The notes: generated by a model not told the origin, from the letters alone. A DNA stretch of 64,000 nt from Paenibacillus sp. A3 (GCF_001399685.1 NZ_JTHN01000111.1:1-64000); one strand, 5' to 3'; shown: positions 50,843-60,174, numbered from the stretch's first letter. Numbers and translations: made by a program.

Positions 50843-51807
50843 TGGTAATGCACCTTCCTTTCCAGAAAACGGTATTGGAGGAAGGTCAGAATCAGCACGA
50901 TGGCGAACAGGATCAGCGCCTGCGCGCTGCCGATGCCGAACCGGAAATTCACGAACGCATCCTGATAAATATTGAACACGATGACGTCGGTGCTGTTCAT
51001 CGGGCCGCCCTTGGTGAGAATGTGAATTTGTCCGAACGACTGGAATGCCTGAATGACCGAGACGATCCCGACGAAAAAGAGCGTCGGCGATACGAGCGGC
51101 ACCGTCAGCTGGAAAAAGGTGCGCAGCGGGCCGGAACCGTCGATTTTGGCGCTGTCGTAGATTTCCTCGGGCACGCTCTGCAAGCCGCTAAGCAGGACGA
51201 TATAGTTGAAGCCAAGATTCATCCAAATCGTCATAATGGAAACCGAAACGAGCGCCCAAGCCGGATCGGTCAGCCATCGGACCGGTTCCACGCCGAGCAG
51301 CGTCAAGAAATAATTGAGCGTGCCCAGCGTCGGGTGATACAGCATCATCCAGATGACCGAGCCGGTCCCGACGGAAATGGCTACGGGCAGCGAGAAAACG
51401 AACTGGAAGGCTTTCATCCCCCGAAGCTTGCCTTGCGACAGCGCAGCGAGCAGCAGCGCAAGGGCGATGCCGACAGGGACGGTAAGAACCGTGAAGGACA
51501 AGGTGACCTTCAAGCTTTCATAAAATTTATCGGAGGCCAGCAGCTCGGTGAAGTTGTCGAGGCCGGCAAAAGCGGCGATGCGCCCCCGGGGGTCGGTCAA
51601 ATGCAGGCTGAGGTAAACCGACTTTACAAGAGGATAGAACAGAAAAATACCGAACAGCAAAAGGGAAGGCAGCAGAAAAGCATAAGCCAGCGACGCTTCC
51701 TTCCACCGGATCATGCGCAGGCTTCGCCGGCCGGCGGCTGCCGCAGATTGCCTCTTGGCTGAGCCGGGGGCCGGACGAACCGCTGCGTTACGGTCGAGCA
51801 AGGTCAT
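50839..51807 (-). CDS. Sugar ABC transporter permease, UgpA type
   Basis: 322 residues; an unusual basic N-terminal tail of about 35 residues (GSAKRQSAAAAGRRSLRMIR) precedes the first helix AYAFLLPSLLLFGIFLFYPL. The loop EEIYDSAKIDGSGPLRTFFQ is the EAA motif. First gene of the operon, AAGGAGCGTCC before ATG 51807. No ATPase here; a shared MsmX-like ATPase elsewhere is inferred. Confidence 0.92.
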   Translation of the reverse strand: MTLLDRNAAVRPAPGSAKRQSAAAAGRRSLRMIRWKEASLAYAFLLPSLLLFGIFLFYPLVKSVYLSLHLTDPRGRIAAFAGLDNFTELLASDKFYESLKVTLSFTVLTVPVGIALALLLAALSQGKLRGMKAFQFVFSLPVAISVGTGSVIWMMLYHPTLGTLNYFLTLLGVEPVRWLTDPAWALVSVSIMTIWMNLGFNYIVLLSGLQSVPEEIYDSAKIDGSGPLRTFFQLTVPLVSPTLFFVGIVSVIQAFQSFGQIHILTKGGPMNSTDVIVFNIYQDAFVNFRFGIGSAQALILFAIVLILTFLQYRFLERKVHYQ

Positions 51808-51947
51808 GCGGACGCTCCTTTCAGGGACTGGTCTGAACGAGCTAATTATAAAGCGGGGTTGTTATCCAAAGGTTAATTGGACGTTAAGATATTGTGGAGA
51901 ACCGTTAGGAATTTACAAAGTCTAAATAAATGGCGGCAAATCGGTTG

Positions 51948-52051
51948 TTGAAATTTTGGTAAAACTATGATAATTTATAAGCAATCTCATTACATTGTGC
52001 GGAAGAACCGCCTTATGTCATGCAATATTTGCATGCGTAAGGCGGTTTTTT
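51948..52051 (+). promoter_or_regulatory. Promoter and attenuator-like hairpin ahead of the Tad operon
   Basis: TTGAAA (51948-51953) with TAATTT (51971-51976) or GATAAT as -10. About 25 bases later a long hairpin, AACCGCCTTA (52006-52015) with TAAGGCGGTT (52038-52047) plus inner CATGCAA/TTGCATG, ends in six T. No gene precedes it on this strand, so it is either an attenuator of the operon or the end of a tiny RNA. The kinase ATG is at 52089. Confidence 0.65.
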
Positions 52052-52088
52052 GTCGTGGTCTGCGAACGAAAGGCGGGGAAGCGAAGCC

Positions 52089-53792
52089 ATGCTGCATTAC
52101 GGTTTACAGCCGGGGCAGACGCTGTCGGGGCGCTACCGGATCATGGCTCCTCTGGGGAGCGGCGGGATGAGCCGGGGGTTTCTGGCGGAAGACTTGAAGC
52201 TGAAGGGGAAGCGGTGGGCCGTTAAGGAGACGTATGTCGGGGACGACCCGTCCGCGGTGGAAAGCGGCCAGGAGGCGGCGCTGCGGAGGCACGTGCTGCT
52301 CAAGGAAGCGGAAACGATGAGCCGCTTGAGTCATCCGAATCTGCCGGATATCGTCGATTACGTTCCCGCCAACGCCCACGGTTTTCTGTATCTGGTCATG
52401 GATTATATCGAAGGGGAAACGCTGCTGCAGCGTTTCGAGCGGCTGGGCCGACGCATGACCGAAGGACAAGCGGCGGAAATTGCGCTGCAGCTGTGCGGGC
52501 TGCTCGATTATTTGCATTCGCTCCGTCCGGAGCCGATCATCCACCGCGATTTGAAGCCGTCCAACCTGATGCTGGACGCCGACGGACGGGTGCGCTTGAT
52601 CGACTTCGGGACCGCCCGCAGCTTTAAAGCGGAGCAAGCCGCCGACACGGTGCTGCTCGGCACGGTCGGCTTTGCCGCGCCGGAGCAGTTCGACGGGCGG
52701 CAGAGCGATCCGCACACCGATCTGTACGGCCTCGGCGCGCTGCTTTATTTTTTGCTGAGCGGGGGCGCGTATTACAATCCGCAAAGCCCTTACCGCGAAG
52801 CGGAAGCGGCGATCCCGCCCGGGCTCGCGCCGATCGTGCTGCGGCTGCTGCGCGCAAGCCCCGACGGCCGCTTCGCGGACGCGCGCGAAGCCGGCGCCGC
52901 GCTGGCGGGCCGGCTGGCTGCGCAGCAGCCGCAGCGGCCGGCGGCGCAGGCCGGCGCGCCGCCACAGGCGGGAGCGGCGTGGACTCCGCCGCTCGTGGTC
53001 GCGGTCGGCGCCCTGTACCCGGGCGCCGGGGCCACCTTCGCCGCGCTCGCGCTCGCGCGGCAGCTTCACGATCTCGGCGTCCCGCACGCCGTGATCGAGC
53101 CGCCTGCTCCGCAGGCGGAGCTGTCCGCGCTGCTGTTCGCGGACAAGAACGCGCCGCCGGCGTATCGCTGCTACAACGCGGCGGGACAAGGCGGCCGCCC
53201 GGACGAGCGGCCCTGGGCGGACGGCCACACGCTGTGGCTGCCCGCCGAGGAGGCCGCCGCTGGCGCGGGAGAACCGCAGCTTGACGCCGGAGGCTGGCTG
53301 AAGCTGTTTCACGCGGTCCGACTCCCGGTGTGCATCGTCGACGTCGGCGCGCAGTGGGAGCATCCCGCGGTGCGGGAGCTGCTCGAAACCGCGACGGACG
53401 TCGTCTACGCCGTCGACCCTTTCGCGCATAAGCTGGAGCTTCCCGCGACGCGCCGCCGCTTGCGGCAGCTTGAAGCTTGGCTGGCGCCGGGACGGCGGCT
53501 GCACTGCTTCGCGGTGAAGGCGCTGAAGACGCCGCAAACGGAAGCGTGGCTGCGCTTGCTTCCGCAGCGCCCGGCCTGCCTGCTGCCCGCGGTGGATCTG
53601 GCGGCGCTCGCCGAGGCCGGCTGGCAAGGACGGCTGCCGCACGATACGCCGCCGGTCCGGGACGCGCTTCGCGAGGCGATGCTGCCGTGGCTCCGGCGAT
53701 GGCTGCCGGACGAAGTGATCCCCGCGCAGCGGGAGCGGAATCATTTCGGTCCCGCGGCCAAGCTGCTGCGGTTGTTCCAATCCGACAAATAA
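52089..53792 (+). CDS. Ser/Thr protein kinase fused to a degenerate MinD-like domain
   Basis: 567 residues. Kinase domain about 15-280: glycine loop LGSGGMSRGF (22-31), Lys in WAVKET (about 46), catalytic IHRDLKPSNLML (Asp about 154), DFGTAR (about 172). A Pro/Ala/Gln-rich linker follows. From about 303 comes a Rossmann-like domain, VVAVGALYPGAGATFAALAL, resembling MinD/ParA proteins but with a changed P-loop, then IVDVGAQWEHPAVRE. ATG 52089 is chosen; its ribosome site is weak. It opens the Tad operon, so it probably phosphorylates or positions pilus components. Confidence 0.85.
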   Translation: MLHYGLQPGQTLSGRYRIMAPLGSGGMSRGFLAEDLKLKGKRWAVKETYVGDDPSAVESGQEAALRRHVLLKEAETMSRLSHPNLPDIVDYVPANAHGFLYLVMDYIEGETLLQRFERLGRRMTEGQAAEIALQLCGLLDYLHSLRPEPIIHRDLKPSNLMLDADGRVRLIDFGTARSFKAEQAADTVLLGTVGFAAPEQFDGRQSDPHTDLYGLGALLYFLLSGGAYYNPQSPYREAEAAIPPGLAPIVLRLLRASPDGRFADAREAGAALAGRLAAQQPQRPAAQAGAPPQAGAAWTPPLVVAVGALYPGAGATFAALALARQLHDLGVPHAVIEPPAPQAELSALLFADKNAPPAYRCYNAAGQGGRPDERPWADGHTLWLPAEEAAAGAGEPQLDAGGWLKLFHAVRLPVCIVDVGAQWEHPAVRELLETATDVVYAVDPFAHKLELPATRRRLRQLEAWLAPGRRLHCFAVKALKTPQTEAWLRLLPQRPACLLPAVDLAALAEAGWQGRLPHDTPPVRDALREAMLPWLRRWLPDEVIPAQRERNHFGPAAKLLRLFQSDK

Positions 53793-53827
53793 CCCGTTTA
53801 TCCAGAGAAACAGGAGGAGGTAGCGGT

Positions 53828-54742
53828 TTGCAAAAAGCATGGATCGTCGTCACGCTCGGCTGCGTGTTGATGGCGGGATCGATATATGGATATTGGCAGT
53901 TCATGAAGCATACCGAAATTCAAGTCCGCACCATGACGACGGTCAAACCGGTAAGGATGCTGCAAAGCGGGGAAGTTGTCGAGGCTTCCATGCTCCGCAA
54001 GGCGGTCATTCCACTGGCGGCTCACAGCTCCGAAGCCGTAACGGACCCTGATGCGTTGATCGGCAAGACGGTGCTTGTGCCGATTGCGGACAGCGAGGAA
54101 CTGGTTTCGTGGAAATTGACCGACCGCAGTACGGTCCCCCGTGCCGGGGAGCGTTATTTCAGCTTTAAGACGGATGCGGCCGTCAATGTCAACAATATGG
54201 TTCGGCGGGGCGACCGCGTCGACGTGTGGGTCGAATTCGAGACGCCCAAGTTCGTCACGACCGGCTCCGGTGCGCTATGGAGCGTCGGCGCGGTCAAAAT
54301 TATCGAGCAGCTCCCGGTTACGGCGGTCAAAACGGCCGAAGGGCTGGAGGTCACGGACGGAGCGACGATTGAAACGGTCGTTCAGCCGAACCAAATCCAA
54401 TTGCAGAATGCCCGTTCCAAGCCGAACGGGAAGCCCGAGCTGAATACTTATATGATGAACGACGAGGTGTACGAGGCTTACGTGCTCGGCAGCATCGGCG
54501 GAAAGATTAAGCTGGCGCTGCCCGACTTGTCCGCGCCCGCCGCCGCCTCGGGAACGGTCACGGGATTGTTTCAGGAGCTTAAGGAAGCGGATTTGTTCAG
54601 TAAAACCAAGCCCCAGGTTCAAGTGAAAGGCGAGCTGAATCGAAGCCAAGTCAGCGGTAAGGAAAAGGAGCCTGCCGCTGCACAGGGGAACGGCAGCGCT
54701 TCGCAAGGGCTCAAAGCAACGGAGGTGAAACCGGCGTCATGA
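53828..54742 (+). CDS. CpaB/RcpC-like (SAF domain) Tad pilus assembly protein
   Basis: 304 residues from TTG 53828, with AGGAGGAGG 8-10 bases upstream. N-terminal membrane helix (about 4-22), then a SAF domain: VKPVRMLQSGEVVEASMLRK, LIGKTVLVPIADSEELVSWK, later RRGDRVDVWVEF. A disordered tail (EKEPAAAQGNGSASQGL) ends the protein. CpaB-like proteins anchor Tad pili at the envelope. It lies between the kinase fusion and a TadZ-like gene, overlapping the latter by ATGA. Confidence 0.8.
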   Translation: MQKAWIVVTLGCVLMAGSIYGYWQFMKHTEIQVRTMTTVKPVRMLQSGEVVEASMLRKAVIPLAAHSSEAVTDPDALIGKTVLVPIADSEELVSWKLTDRSTVPRAGERYFSFKTDAAVNVNNMVRRGDRVDVWVEFETPKFVTTGSGALWSVGAVKIIEQLPVTAVKTAEGLEVTDGATIETVVQPNQIQLQNARSKPNGKPELNTYMMNDEVYEAYVLGSIGGKIKLALPDLSAPAAASGTVTGLFQELKEADLFSKTKPQVQVKGELNRSQVSGKEKEPAAAQGNGSASQGLKATEVKPAS

Positions 54743-55986
54743 ATCTATTGTTCGCACACCCGCAGGCCGGTGCGGCGGATCTTTTGGGGATGCAATTAAG
54801 CCGTTCCGGCCCGGACTCGGACGGCATCGTGACGGTACAGCATCGTGACCGATTGTTTGCCCGGCTGGAAGAACCGTTCGATGTCATCGCCGTCCATACC
54901 GGTCTGTTCTACGATTCGTATCCCTGGGATTGGATGCCGGAGATCCGGCGCAAGCAGCCTCAGGCCCGCGTCGTTGTAGCCCCGGATGAGGCCGTATACG
55001 ATTCGTTCATGCTGGAGGCGTTGACGCGGCTGGCGGAGACGCTGGGCTTCGCCGTTCTGCCGCTGGGCGGAACGGAGCAGGAGACGTTCGAGGCGCTCGC
55101 CGCTTCCGTCGAAGGACGCAGCGTCCGCATGTCGGCCGGCGATAAACGAAGCGGCATCGTGGTTGCCGTCTGGTCTGCGAGCAGTAAGGACGGGGCGACG
55201 ACGGTCGCCGTCAATACGGCGCTTGCGCTGGCTTCGGCGAACCGTCTGCGCGTCGGGCTGATCGACGCGAATCTGCGCAATCCGGAAATTCGCTCGCAGC
55301 TGAATTTGACGGAGACGGACCGCAGCCAATTCAAGCTGCGGCCGAAGCTGCAGACCCATACGCTACAGCCGGAAGATCTGCTCGATGCATGCATGACATA
55401 TCGGAAGATGACCGGTCTGCACATTTTGACCGGCTCGCCCCGCCGCGATACCGCGCTCGATATGACGCCGGAAATGATGGGGCATTTGCTGCAAACGGCC
55501 AGATCCGTATTCGACGTGACGCTGGTCGATCTGAACGCCTACCCGGATAACGCCGCGACGGTGTGTACCGTCCGCGGAGCCGACATCCGCTGGCTCGTTG
55601 CCCAGAACAATTATGCTTCCTACCGCACGAGTTGGCGGGAATGGTTTGACTGCTATTGGAAATATTGCGGCCTGACTCCGTCTGACATCTCGTTGATCCT
55701 CAATCGCGCATCGGCGGACGATAAGCCCGAACGGATCGCGGACGCGCTGCACATGCCTTTCGGCGCTTCGATTCCGAATGCGCCCGGCGGTCTCGGCATG
55801 AAAGCCGTGCATGAAGGCGTACCTCTTTACTTGATGCCGAAGGCGGAGCCGTTCACGGAAGCGATCGACGGGCTGGCGGCATTGCTGACGAAGCGTGCGG
55901 AAGGAGACGTGCAGGGAATGGAGCTTGCCCCGGGCCGGCGGCGCAAGCCGGGGTGGATCTCCAGATTGAGCGCCTTGTTCGGATAG
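54739..55986 (+). CDS. TadZ/CpaE-like ATPase
   Basis: 415 residues. Receiver-like N-terminal part about 1-130, then a MinD/ParA-type domain: VVAVWSASSKDGATTVAVNT (deviant Walker A, about 140-158, with the catalytic Lys position kept as SSKDGATT), LIDANLRNPEI, DVTLVDLNAYPDN. TadZ proteins localise the pilus machine to the pole. Start ATG overlaps the previous stop. C-terminal tail is basic (GRRRKPGW). Confidence 0.85.
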   Translation: MNLLFAHPQAGAADLLGMQLSRSGPDSDGIVTVQHRDRLFARLEEPFDVIAVHTGLFYDSYPWDWMPEIRRKQPQARVVVAPDEAVYDSFMLEALTRLAETLGFAVLPLGGTEQETFEALAASVEGRSVRMSAGDKRSGIVVAVWSASSKDGATTVAVNTALALASANRLRVGLIDANLRNPEIRSQLNLTETDRSQFKLRPKLQTHTLQPEDLLDACMTYRKMTGLHILTGSPRRDTALDMTPEMMGHLLQTARSVFDVTLVDLNAYPDNAATVCTVRGADIRWLVAQNNYASYRTSWREWFDCYWKYCGLTPSDISLILNRASADDKPERIADALHMPFGASIPNAPGGLGMKAVHEGVPLYLMPKAEPFTEAIDGLAALLTKRAEGDVQGMELAPGRRRKPGWISRLSALFG

Positions 55987-55997
55987 GAGGGACGGAC

Positions 55998-57446
55998 TTG
56001 TCATTACCGACAGCCCATCGAGCGGGAGGGCGGATGCGCCCGAGAACCCGTTTCGACGCCGGGCAATATTTGAAGGATCTGATGCAGGCGGACCAGGCGC
56101 GCGAGCGCATGCCTGCCCCGTGGTCGAGCCCGAACGCGGCCGGGCCTAAAAAAGGAGTGCGGCGGATGCCCTTGGCCGATGCGGTGAAGCTGGTATACGA
56201 GCATTTGACCGAGCGTTCCAAGAAGGACCAGGCGTTGTACGAGGATATTTTGCAAGCCGGACTTGGCGAGCCGCTGGCGCAGGTACGGATGAAAGCGGTC
56301 ATCGATACGCTGCTGACCGAATATCGCATCGATATCGAGCCGGACACGCTGACGCCGCCGTTGACCCCGACGGAATGCGTATTTGCCGACACGTGCGGCG
56401 CGGGTTTGATCGAGGATTTGTACAGGCTGCCCGACGTGGAAGAGGTTCAGGTCATCGGCTGCGACATCTATCTGCTCCACGGCGGAGAAATGACGCGTCA
56501 CGCCCGACGGTTCGCTTCGCTTGCCGACGTGTTGCTGCTGCAGGACCGTTTGGCGCTGTGCGGCAAAAAGCCGATCAACGAGCGGCAGCCGTTCATCCAG
56601 TCCTATTTGTGGAACCGTTCGCGGCTTGTGATGACCCGGCCGCCTTATTCCGATGTCCCGAGCATTCATATCCGCAATTTCATCGTCAAGGACGTGACGC
56701 TTGAACTGCTGGCCGATTTACATACTTTGAACGAGCCAATGGCGCGTCTCCTGCGCCTGCTGGTCCGCTACCATGCCAGCTTTTTGATCGGCGGGGGCAC
56801 GGCGACCGGCAAGACGACGTTTTTGTTCGCGCTGGCGCAGGAAATACCGGAGAACGAACGGATTCGGACGCTGGAGAAAGAATTCGAGGTCGCGCTCCGC
56901 GAGCGGCTGCGGGGGAACCGGAACATATTGGCCGTCCGGGAAGTGGATGAGATCGGACTAAGCATGGAGGAATCGTTTAAGCCATTGCTTGTGATGAGCC
57001 CGCATTGGGTGATCGTCGGCGAAGCGAAAGGCTCCGAGGTGTCCCAGATGGTACAGGGCGCGCTGCGTGGCCACGACATGATGGGCACGATGCATACGAA
57101 GTATCGGGATTCGTTCATCAGCGACGTTGTGGATATGATCAAGCAGGACGGTCGGCAGCATGATCAAACCGATACTGTCCGGCGTGTAGCCCGGGCATTT
57201 AACCTTATTGTGTTTTTGCGGCTGGTGCGCATCGGCGGAAAGCCGGTTCGGGTAGCGACGGAAATTACGGAGCTTTCCGTGGATGAGCGGCAAACGGTAC
57301 ATATCCGTCCGCTCGTCGAATGGGATTTTCAGCAGCAGACGTGGAGGTTTACCGGTGAGCGGTTCAGCCGTTCGCTGATGGACCATCTCGTGGCAAACGG
57401 AGCCAATCCCGACGAGTTTCGGGAATTGGGGGTATGGGGAGCATGA
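55998..57446 (+). CDS. TadA/CpaF secretion ATPase
   Basis: 482 residues from TTG 55998, with AGGAGG 7 bases upstream. Walker A GGGTATGKTTFLFAL at about 264-278 (note Ala-Thr-Gly-Lys), Asp box RIRTLEKEFEV, Walker B region HWVIVGEAKGSEVSQM, and His box MMGTMHTKYRDS. It powers assembly of Tad/Flp pili. Residues 340-345 (ILAVREVDE) lie in the usual place. Overlaps the next gene closely. Confidence 0.92.
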   Translation: MSLPTAHRAGGRMRPRTRFDAGQYLKDLMQADQARERMPAPWSSPNAAGPKKGVRRMPLADAVKLVYEHLTERSKKDQALYEDILQAGLGEPLAQVRMKAVIDTLLTEYRIDIEPDTLTPPLTPTECVFADTCGAGLIEDLYRLPDVEEVQVIGCDIYLLHGGEMTRHARRFASLADVLLLQDRLALCGKKPINERQPFIQSYLWNRSRLVMTRPPYSDVPSIHIRNFIVKDVTLELLADLHTLNEPMARLLRLLVRYHASFLIGGGTATGKTTFLFALAQEIPENERIRTLEKEFEVALRERLRGNRNILAVREVDEIGLSMEESFKPLLVMSPHWVIVGEAKGSEVSQMVQGALRGHDMMGTMHTKYRDSFISDVVDMIKQDGRQHDQTDTVRRVARAFNLIVFLRLVRIGGKPVRVATEITELSVDERQTVHIRPLVEWDFQQQTWRFTGERFSRSLMDHLVANGANPDEFRELGVWGA

Positions 57447-57448
57447 GC

Positions 57449-58429
57449 ATGTCGGCACACCTCATTCAAGGCAGTCTGAAGGGGCTGCTCTTCGGCTGTT
57501 GGATCGTCGGGTCGCTGCTGCTGGTGTTGTGGTTGCTGCGGATGACGGGAGCCGGAGCGGCCCGGCGCCGCCGCTTTAGATCGCTCGGGGGAGATCGCGG
57601 CCGCCGAACCTTTGGAGGCTCGTTTACCGGGCTCAGGCCCATCCGGCATTTGAGAGAGGAAATGGAAGTTGCCGAGCTTAAGATCGGGGCTGAGGTGATC
57701 GGCGCGATCATGCTGCTGCTGGCGTTTGTCGGATTTTTCGGCTCGGATGCGGCCGTGCAGGTGATGCAGCAGCGTTTTGCCGTCGGCGCGGCCCGGCTGC
57801 AGAGCTTTCACGTATGGACGCTCAGCGGCGCCATCGCCTTTTTGCTCGGCTCGTTTCCTTATTTTTATGTGCGTTTTCGTGTTCAGCGCAAGCGTCATCG
57901 GATTGCGAACCGCATGATCATGCTCGTGCAGAACTTGATCGGCCATTACCGCCCCCGGCTGACGCTGGCCGAAGTGATCGTCAAAGCGTCGAAGACGATG
58001 CCGGACGAGGTCCAAAGCGAATGGAGACGCTTGGAGCTCGCGCTTCATATGAAATCGGTCGATGAAGCGCTGTACGAGTTTGCGCGCCGAATTCAAAGCG
58101 AATGGGCCGACGATCTCGCGGATTTGCTGCTGATCGGCTCGCATTACGGGACCGACGTCACTGAATCGCTGCATCACTTAGTCGGCAAGATGCAGGCTGC
58201 CAAGCGGCACGAAGAGAACCGGCTCGCTATGATTACCGTTTACCGGCTCGGTACGACCTTTATGATCGGCTTCGCTTTCTTCGTTGTCGGCTTCAATATT
58301 TATGCGGACGGGGCGAACTACCGCCACTATTTTGTCGATCCGGTAGGCAAGTCGCTGCTGATCGTTTCCAGCGCCGTCATGTTTATTTCCATGACCATGG
58401 TTATCAAATCGGGCCGTAAAGCGTTTTAA
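57449..58429 (+). CDS. TadB-like T2SSF membrane platform protein
   Basis: 326 residues from ATG 57449 (GGGGAG 7 bases upstream; ATG 57434 or 57443 also possible). Three to four membrane helices; central cytoplasmic part MIMLVQNLIGHYRPRLTLAE ... HMKSVDEALYEFARRI ... DLADLLLIGSHYGTDV is the T2SS-F fold shared with TadB. Forms the inner-membrane platform with the TadC-like protein. Confidence 0.85.
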   Translation: MSAHLIQGSLKGLLFGCWIVGSLLLVLWLLRMTGAGAARRRRFRSLGGDRGRRTFGGSFTGLRPIRHLREEMEVAELKIGAEVIGAIMLLLAFVGFFGSDAAVQVMQQRFAVGAARLQSFHVWTLSGAIAFLLGSFPYFYVRFRVQRKRHRIANRMIMLVQNLIGHYRPRLTLAEVIVKASKTMPDEVQSEWRRLELALHMKSVDEALYEFARRIQSEWADDLADLLLIGSHYGTDVTESLHHLVGKMQAAKRHEENRLAMITVYRLGTTFMIGFAFFVVGFNIYADGANYRHYFVDPVGKSLLIVSSAVMFISMTMVIKSGRKAF

Positions 58430-58505
58430 GCGAGCGATGGATTAGTCGGCCGGCAAAACTTTTGTAGCGAAGCAAATTTCTTCTTCCCGGAAAGGAGAAT
58501 GCCCT

Positions 58506-59432
58506 ATGATGGGAATGGTTTCAAACGGTTGGATGCTGGCCTTTCAAGCGCTGTTTGCTCTGTTGTTCATAGCGGGCAGCGCGCTGCTGTGGTTTCCGCT
58601 TCTCGGACGCATCCGCTTCGGAAGAGCCAGCCGTTTGGCGATGATGCTGGAATCGCTGAAGCGGCGGGAGCATCGAATGCTTGCCATGGACCGGCAGGAG
58701 GAAGCGCTGAGTCCCAAGGCGCGCGCGTTTGCCGAGAAAGCCCGGCTGGCCGGTCTGCCTGCGGATTGGGGCTATCGGCGTTTTCGTCTGCTTCGCGCAG
58801 GGCTCGCTGTCATGATGCTGTTGGTCGGCTTTATGGCTCAAGCGGCGGCAAGCCCCGATTTGCTTGCGAATCCGGGGCTTGGCCCGTGGTTTGGCTTGGG
58901 ACTCAAGCTGCTGCTTTGCGCCGCCTTGGGCTGGTGGACCCCGCAGTTGTTCGTCCATGTGGCGGCGGCGCAGAAGCGGACCGGGTATTTGCTCGAAATC
59001 GCCAAGCTGTCTCAGCGGCTGTCGATTTGTGTCAGCGAGAAGGCGGACATTCGGGAAATGCTGATTCGCGCCGGACGGCCGCTCAAGCTGTTGAAGCCGC
59101 ATTTGCAGGAGTTGACGGTCATGTGGGGCAAAGACCAACGGGCCGCCATTTGGCGCTTTAAGGAAGCGGTCGGCATCTCGGAAGTATTCCCGCTCGTTAA
59201 CGCTTTGGATGCGGTCTGCCAGGCCGATACGAACGAAATGGCCAAAGTGCTCAAGGAGCAGACCGCCAGCATCGAAGCGACGCTGACCGCAGATATTCAA
59301 CGGAAACTGGAGAACGCGCCGATTTGGATCAGCTTTTATATCATGATTCCGTTCGCCGTTATCGTTCTGCTGTTTTTGTACCCATGGATCGTCACCATAT
59401 CCGAGCAATTGATGACAAGCTTCGAAGGTTAG
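58506..59432 (+). CDS. TadC-like T2SSF membrane platform protein
   Basis: 308 residues from ATG 58506 with AAAGGAGAA upstream. Helices at about 8-30, 98-118, 130-155 and 275-298; cytoplasmic loop with LEIAKLSQRLSICVSEKADI and FPLVNALDAVCQADTNEMAK. The layout is the second Tad platform protein. The linker region with the preceding gene (76 bases) is AT-richer and could hold a weak site. Confidence 0.8.
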   Translation: MMGMVSNGWMLAFQALFALLFIAGSALLWFPLLGRIRFGRASRLAMMLESLKRREHRMLAMDRQEEALSPKARAFAEKARLAGLPADWGYRRFRLLRAGLAVMMLLVGFMAQAAASPDLLANPGLGPWFGLGLKLLLCAALGWWTPQLFVHVAAAQKRTGYLLEIAKLSQRLSICVSEKADIREMLIRAGRPLKLLKPHLQELTVMWGKDQRAAIWRFKEAVGISEVFPLVNALDAVCQADTNEMAKVLKEQTASIEATLTADIQRKLENAPIWISFYIMIPFAVIVLLFLYPWIVTISEQLMTSFEG

Positions 59433-59455
59433 ACGCAGGGAAAGGCGGGACGCAC

Positions 59456-59596
59456 ATGTCCAAAATCGTAATAGCCATGCTGATGGCGGTGCTGCTGGGC
59501 GGCGCTACGCTGTATGTGCTTGGCGCGCAGATCGTTCCGGCGACCGGAACGGCGGGAACGAAGACGAACACGCAAATCAACCATGCGTTTCAATGA
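59456..59596 (+). CDS. Tiny hydrophobic protein 1 of the Tad operon (Flp-pilin candidate)
   Basis: 46 residues: MSKIVIAMLMAVLLGGATLY then VLGAQIVPATGTAGTKTNTQ. One membrane helix with short polar tail, AAAGGCGGGACG before ATG. It aligns with the two proteins that follow. Flp pilins are of this size, but the prepilin-peptidase site (Gly before Glu-Tyr) is absent. Confidence 0.7.
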   Translation: MSKIVIAMLMAVLLGGATLYVLGAQIVPATGTAGTKTNTQINHAFQ

Positions 59597-59626
59597 GACG
59601 ATAACGATCGCAAAGGGGAGAGAGAC

Positions 59627-59803
59627 ATGGGAAAGTTAGTCATTGCCTGCTTGTTGACCGTCCTGCTGGGCGGTGCGGCGATGTTCGTCGCAGGAACGAA
59701 GGTCGGTCCGGCAGTAGGGGATAAAGGGGGCAAGCTCAACACGAGCATCTCGGGAGCGCAGGTGGATGTACGCAGCGGCTCCGTCAGTACGACCGCACCA
59801 TAA
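59627..59803 (+). CDS. Tiny hydrophobic protein 2 of the Tad operon (Flp-pilin candidate)
   Basis: 58 residues: MGKLVIACLLTVLLGGAAMF, VAGTKVGPAVGDKGGKLNTS, then ISGAQVDVRSGSVSTTAP. AAAGGGGAGAGAG lies 6-8 bases before ATG. It resembles proteins 1 and 3. It is a likely surface filament or accessory subunit; no Glu-Tyr prepilin motif is found. Confidence 0.75.
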   Translation: MGKLVIACLLTVLLGGAAMFVAGTKVGPAVGDKGGKLNTSISGAQVDVRSGSVSTTAP

Positions 59804-59832
59804 TCTAAACGACAGAAAAGGATGAGAGCCCT

Positions 59833-60009
59833 GTGGGAAAACTGGTTATTGCCTGCTTATTGACCGTATTGCTTGGCGGAGCGGCTATGTTTGTAGCCGG
59901 AACGAAGGTTGGTCCTGCGGTAGGGGGCAAGGGAACGAAACTTTACGATAGCGTGACCCAGGCAACCGTCAATCAAACAAGCGGCGAAGCTACCTTGAAG
60001 CAGCCTTGA
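59833..60009 (+). CDS. Tiny hydrophobic protein 3 of the Tad operon (duplicate of protein 2)
   Basis: 58 residues from GTG 59833, GAAAAGGATGAGAG upstream. GKLVIACLLTVLLGGAAMFV and AGTKVGPAVGGKGTKL match protein 2 almost exactly; the tail (YDSVTQATVNQTSGEATLKQ) differs. The DNA of the first 105 bases differs mainly at third codon positions, which indicates selection for the protein after duplication. Confidence 0.75.
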   Translation: MGKLVIACLLTVLLGGAAMFVAGTKVGPAVGGKGTKLYDSVTQATVNQTSGEATLKQP

Positions 60010-60012
60010 ACC

Positions 60013-60174
60013 ATGAGCAAACTAATTACGTTATGTTTGGCGGTCGTGCTCATTTTCGGCATTTCGATTTATATTTTTCAACCGGCCGGCGGCGCCGGTC
60101 TGAAGCAGCAGGTCCGCAACGGTCATACGACGGTTACGAATCAGGTGCGCAGCTTCGATTATGTCACAAATTGA
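60013..60174 (+). CDS. Tiny hydrophobic protein 4 of the Tad operon
   Basis: 53 residues: MSKLITLCLAVVLIFGISIY, then IFQPAGGAGLKQQVRNGHTT and VTNQVRSFDYVTN. Three bases after the previous stop and overlapping the next gene. One membrane helix; same size class as 1-3 but a different tail. The ribosome site is inside protein 3. Confidence 0.65.
   Translation: MSKLITLCLAVVLIFGISIYIFQPAGGAGLKQQVRNGHTTVTNQVRSFDYVTN

Noticed and set aside
52104-53904. Two long minus-strand frames opposite the kinase fusion
   Set aside because: Arg/Ala/Pro-rich translations mirror the GC-rich kinase gene; no ribosome site.
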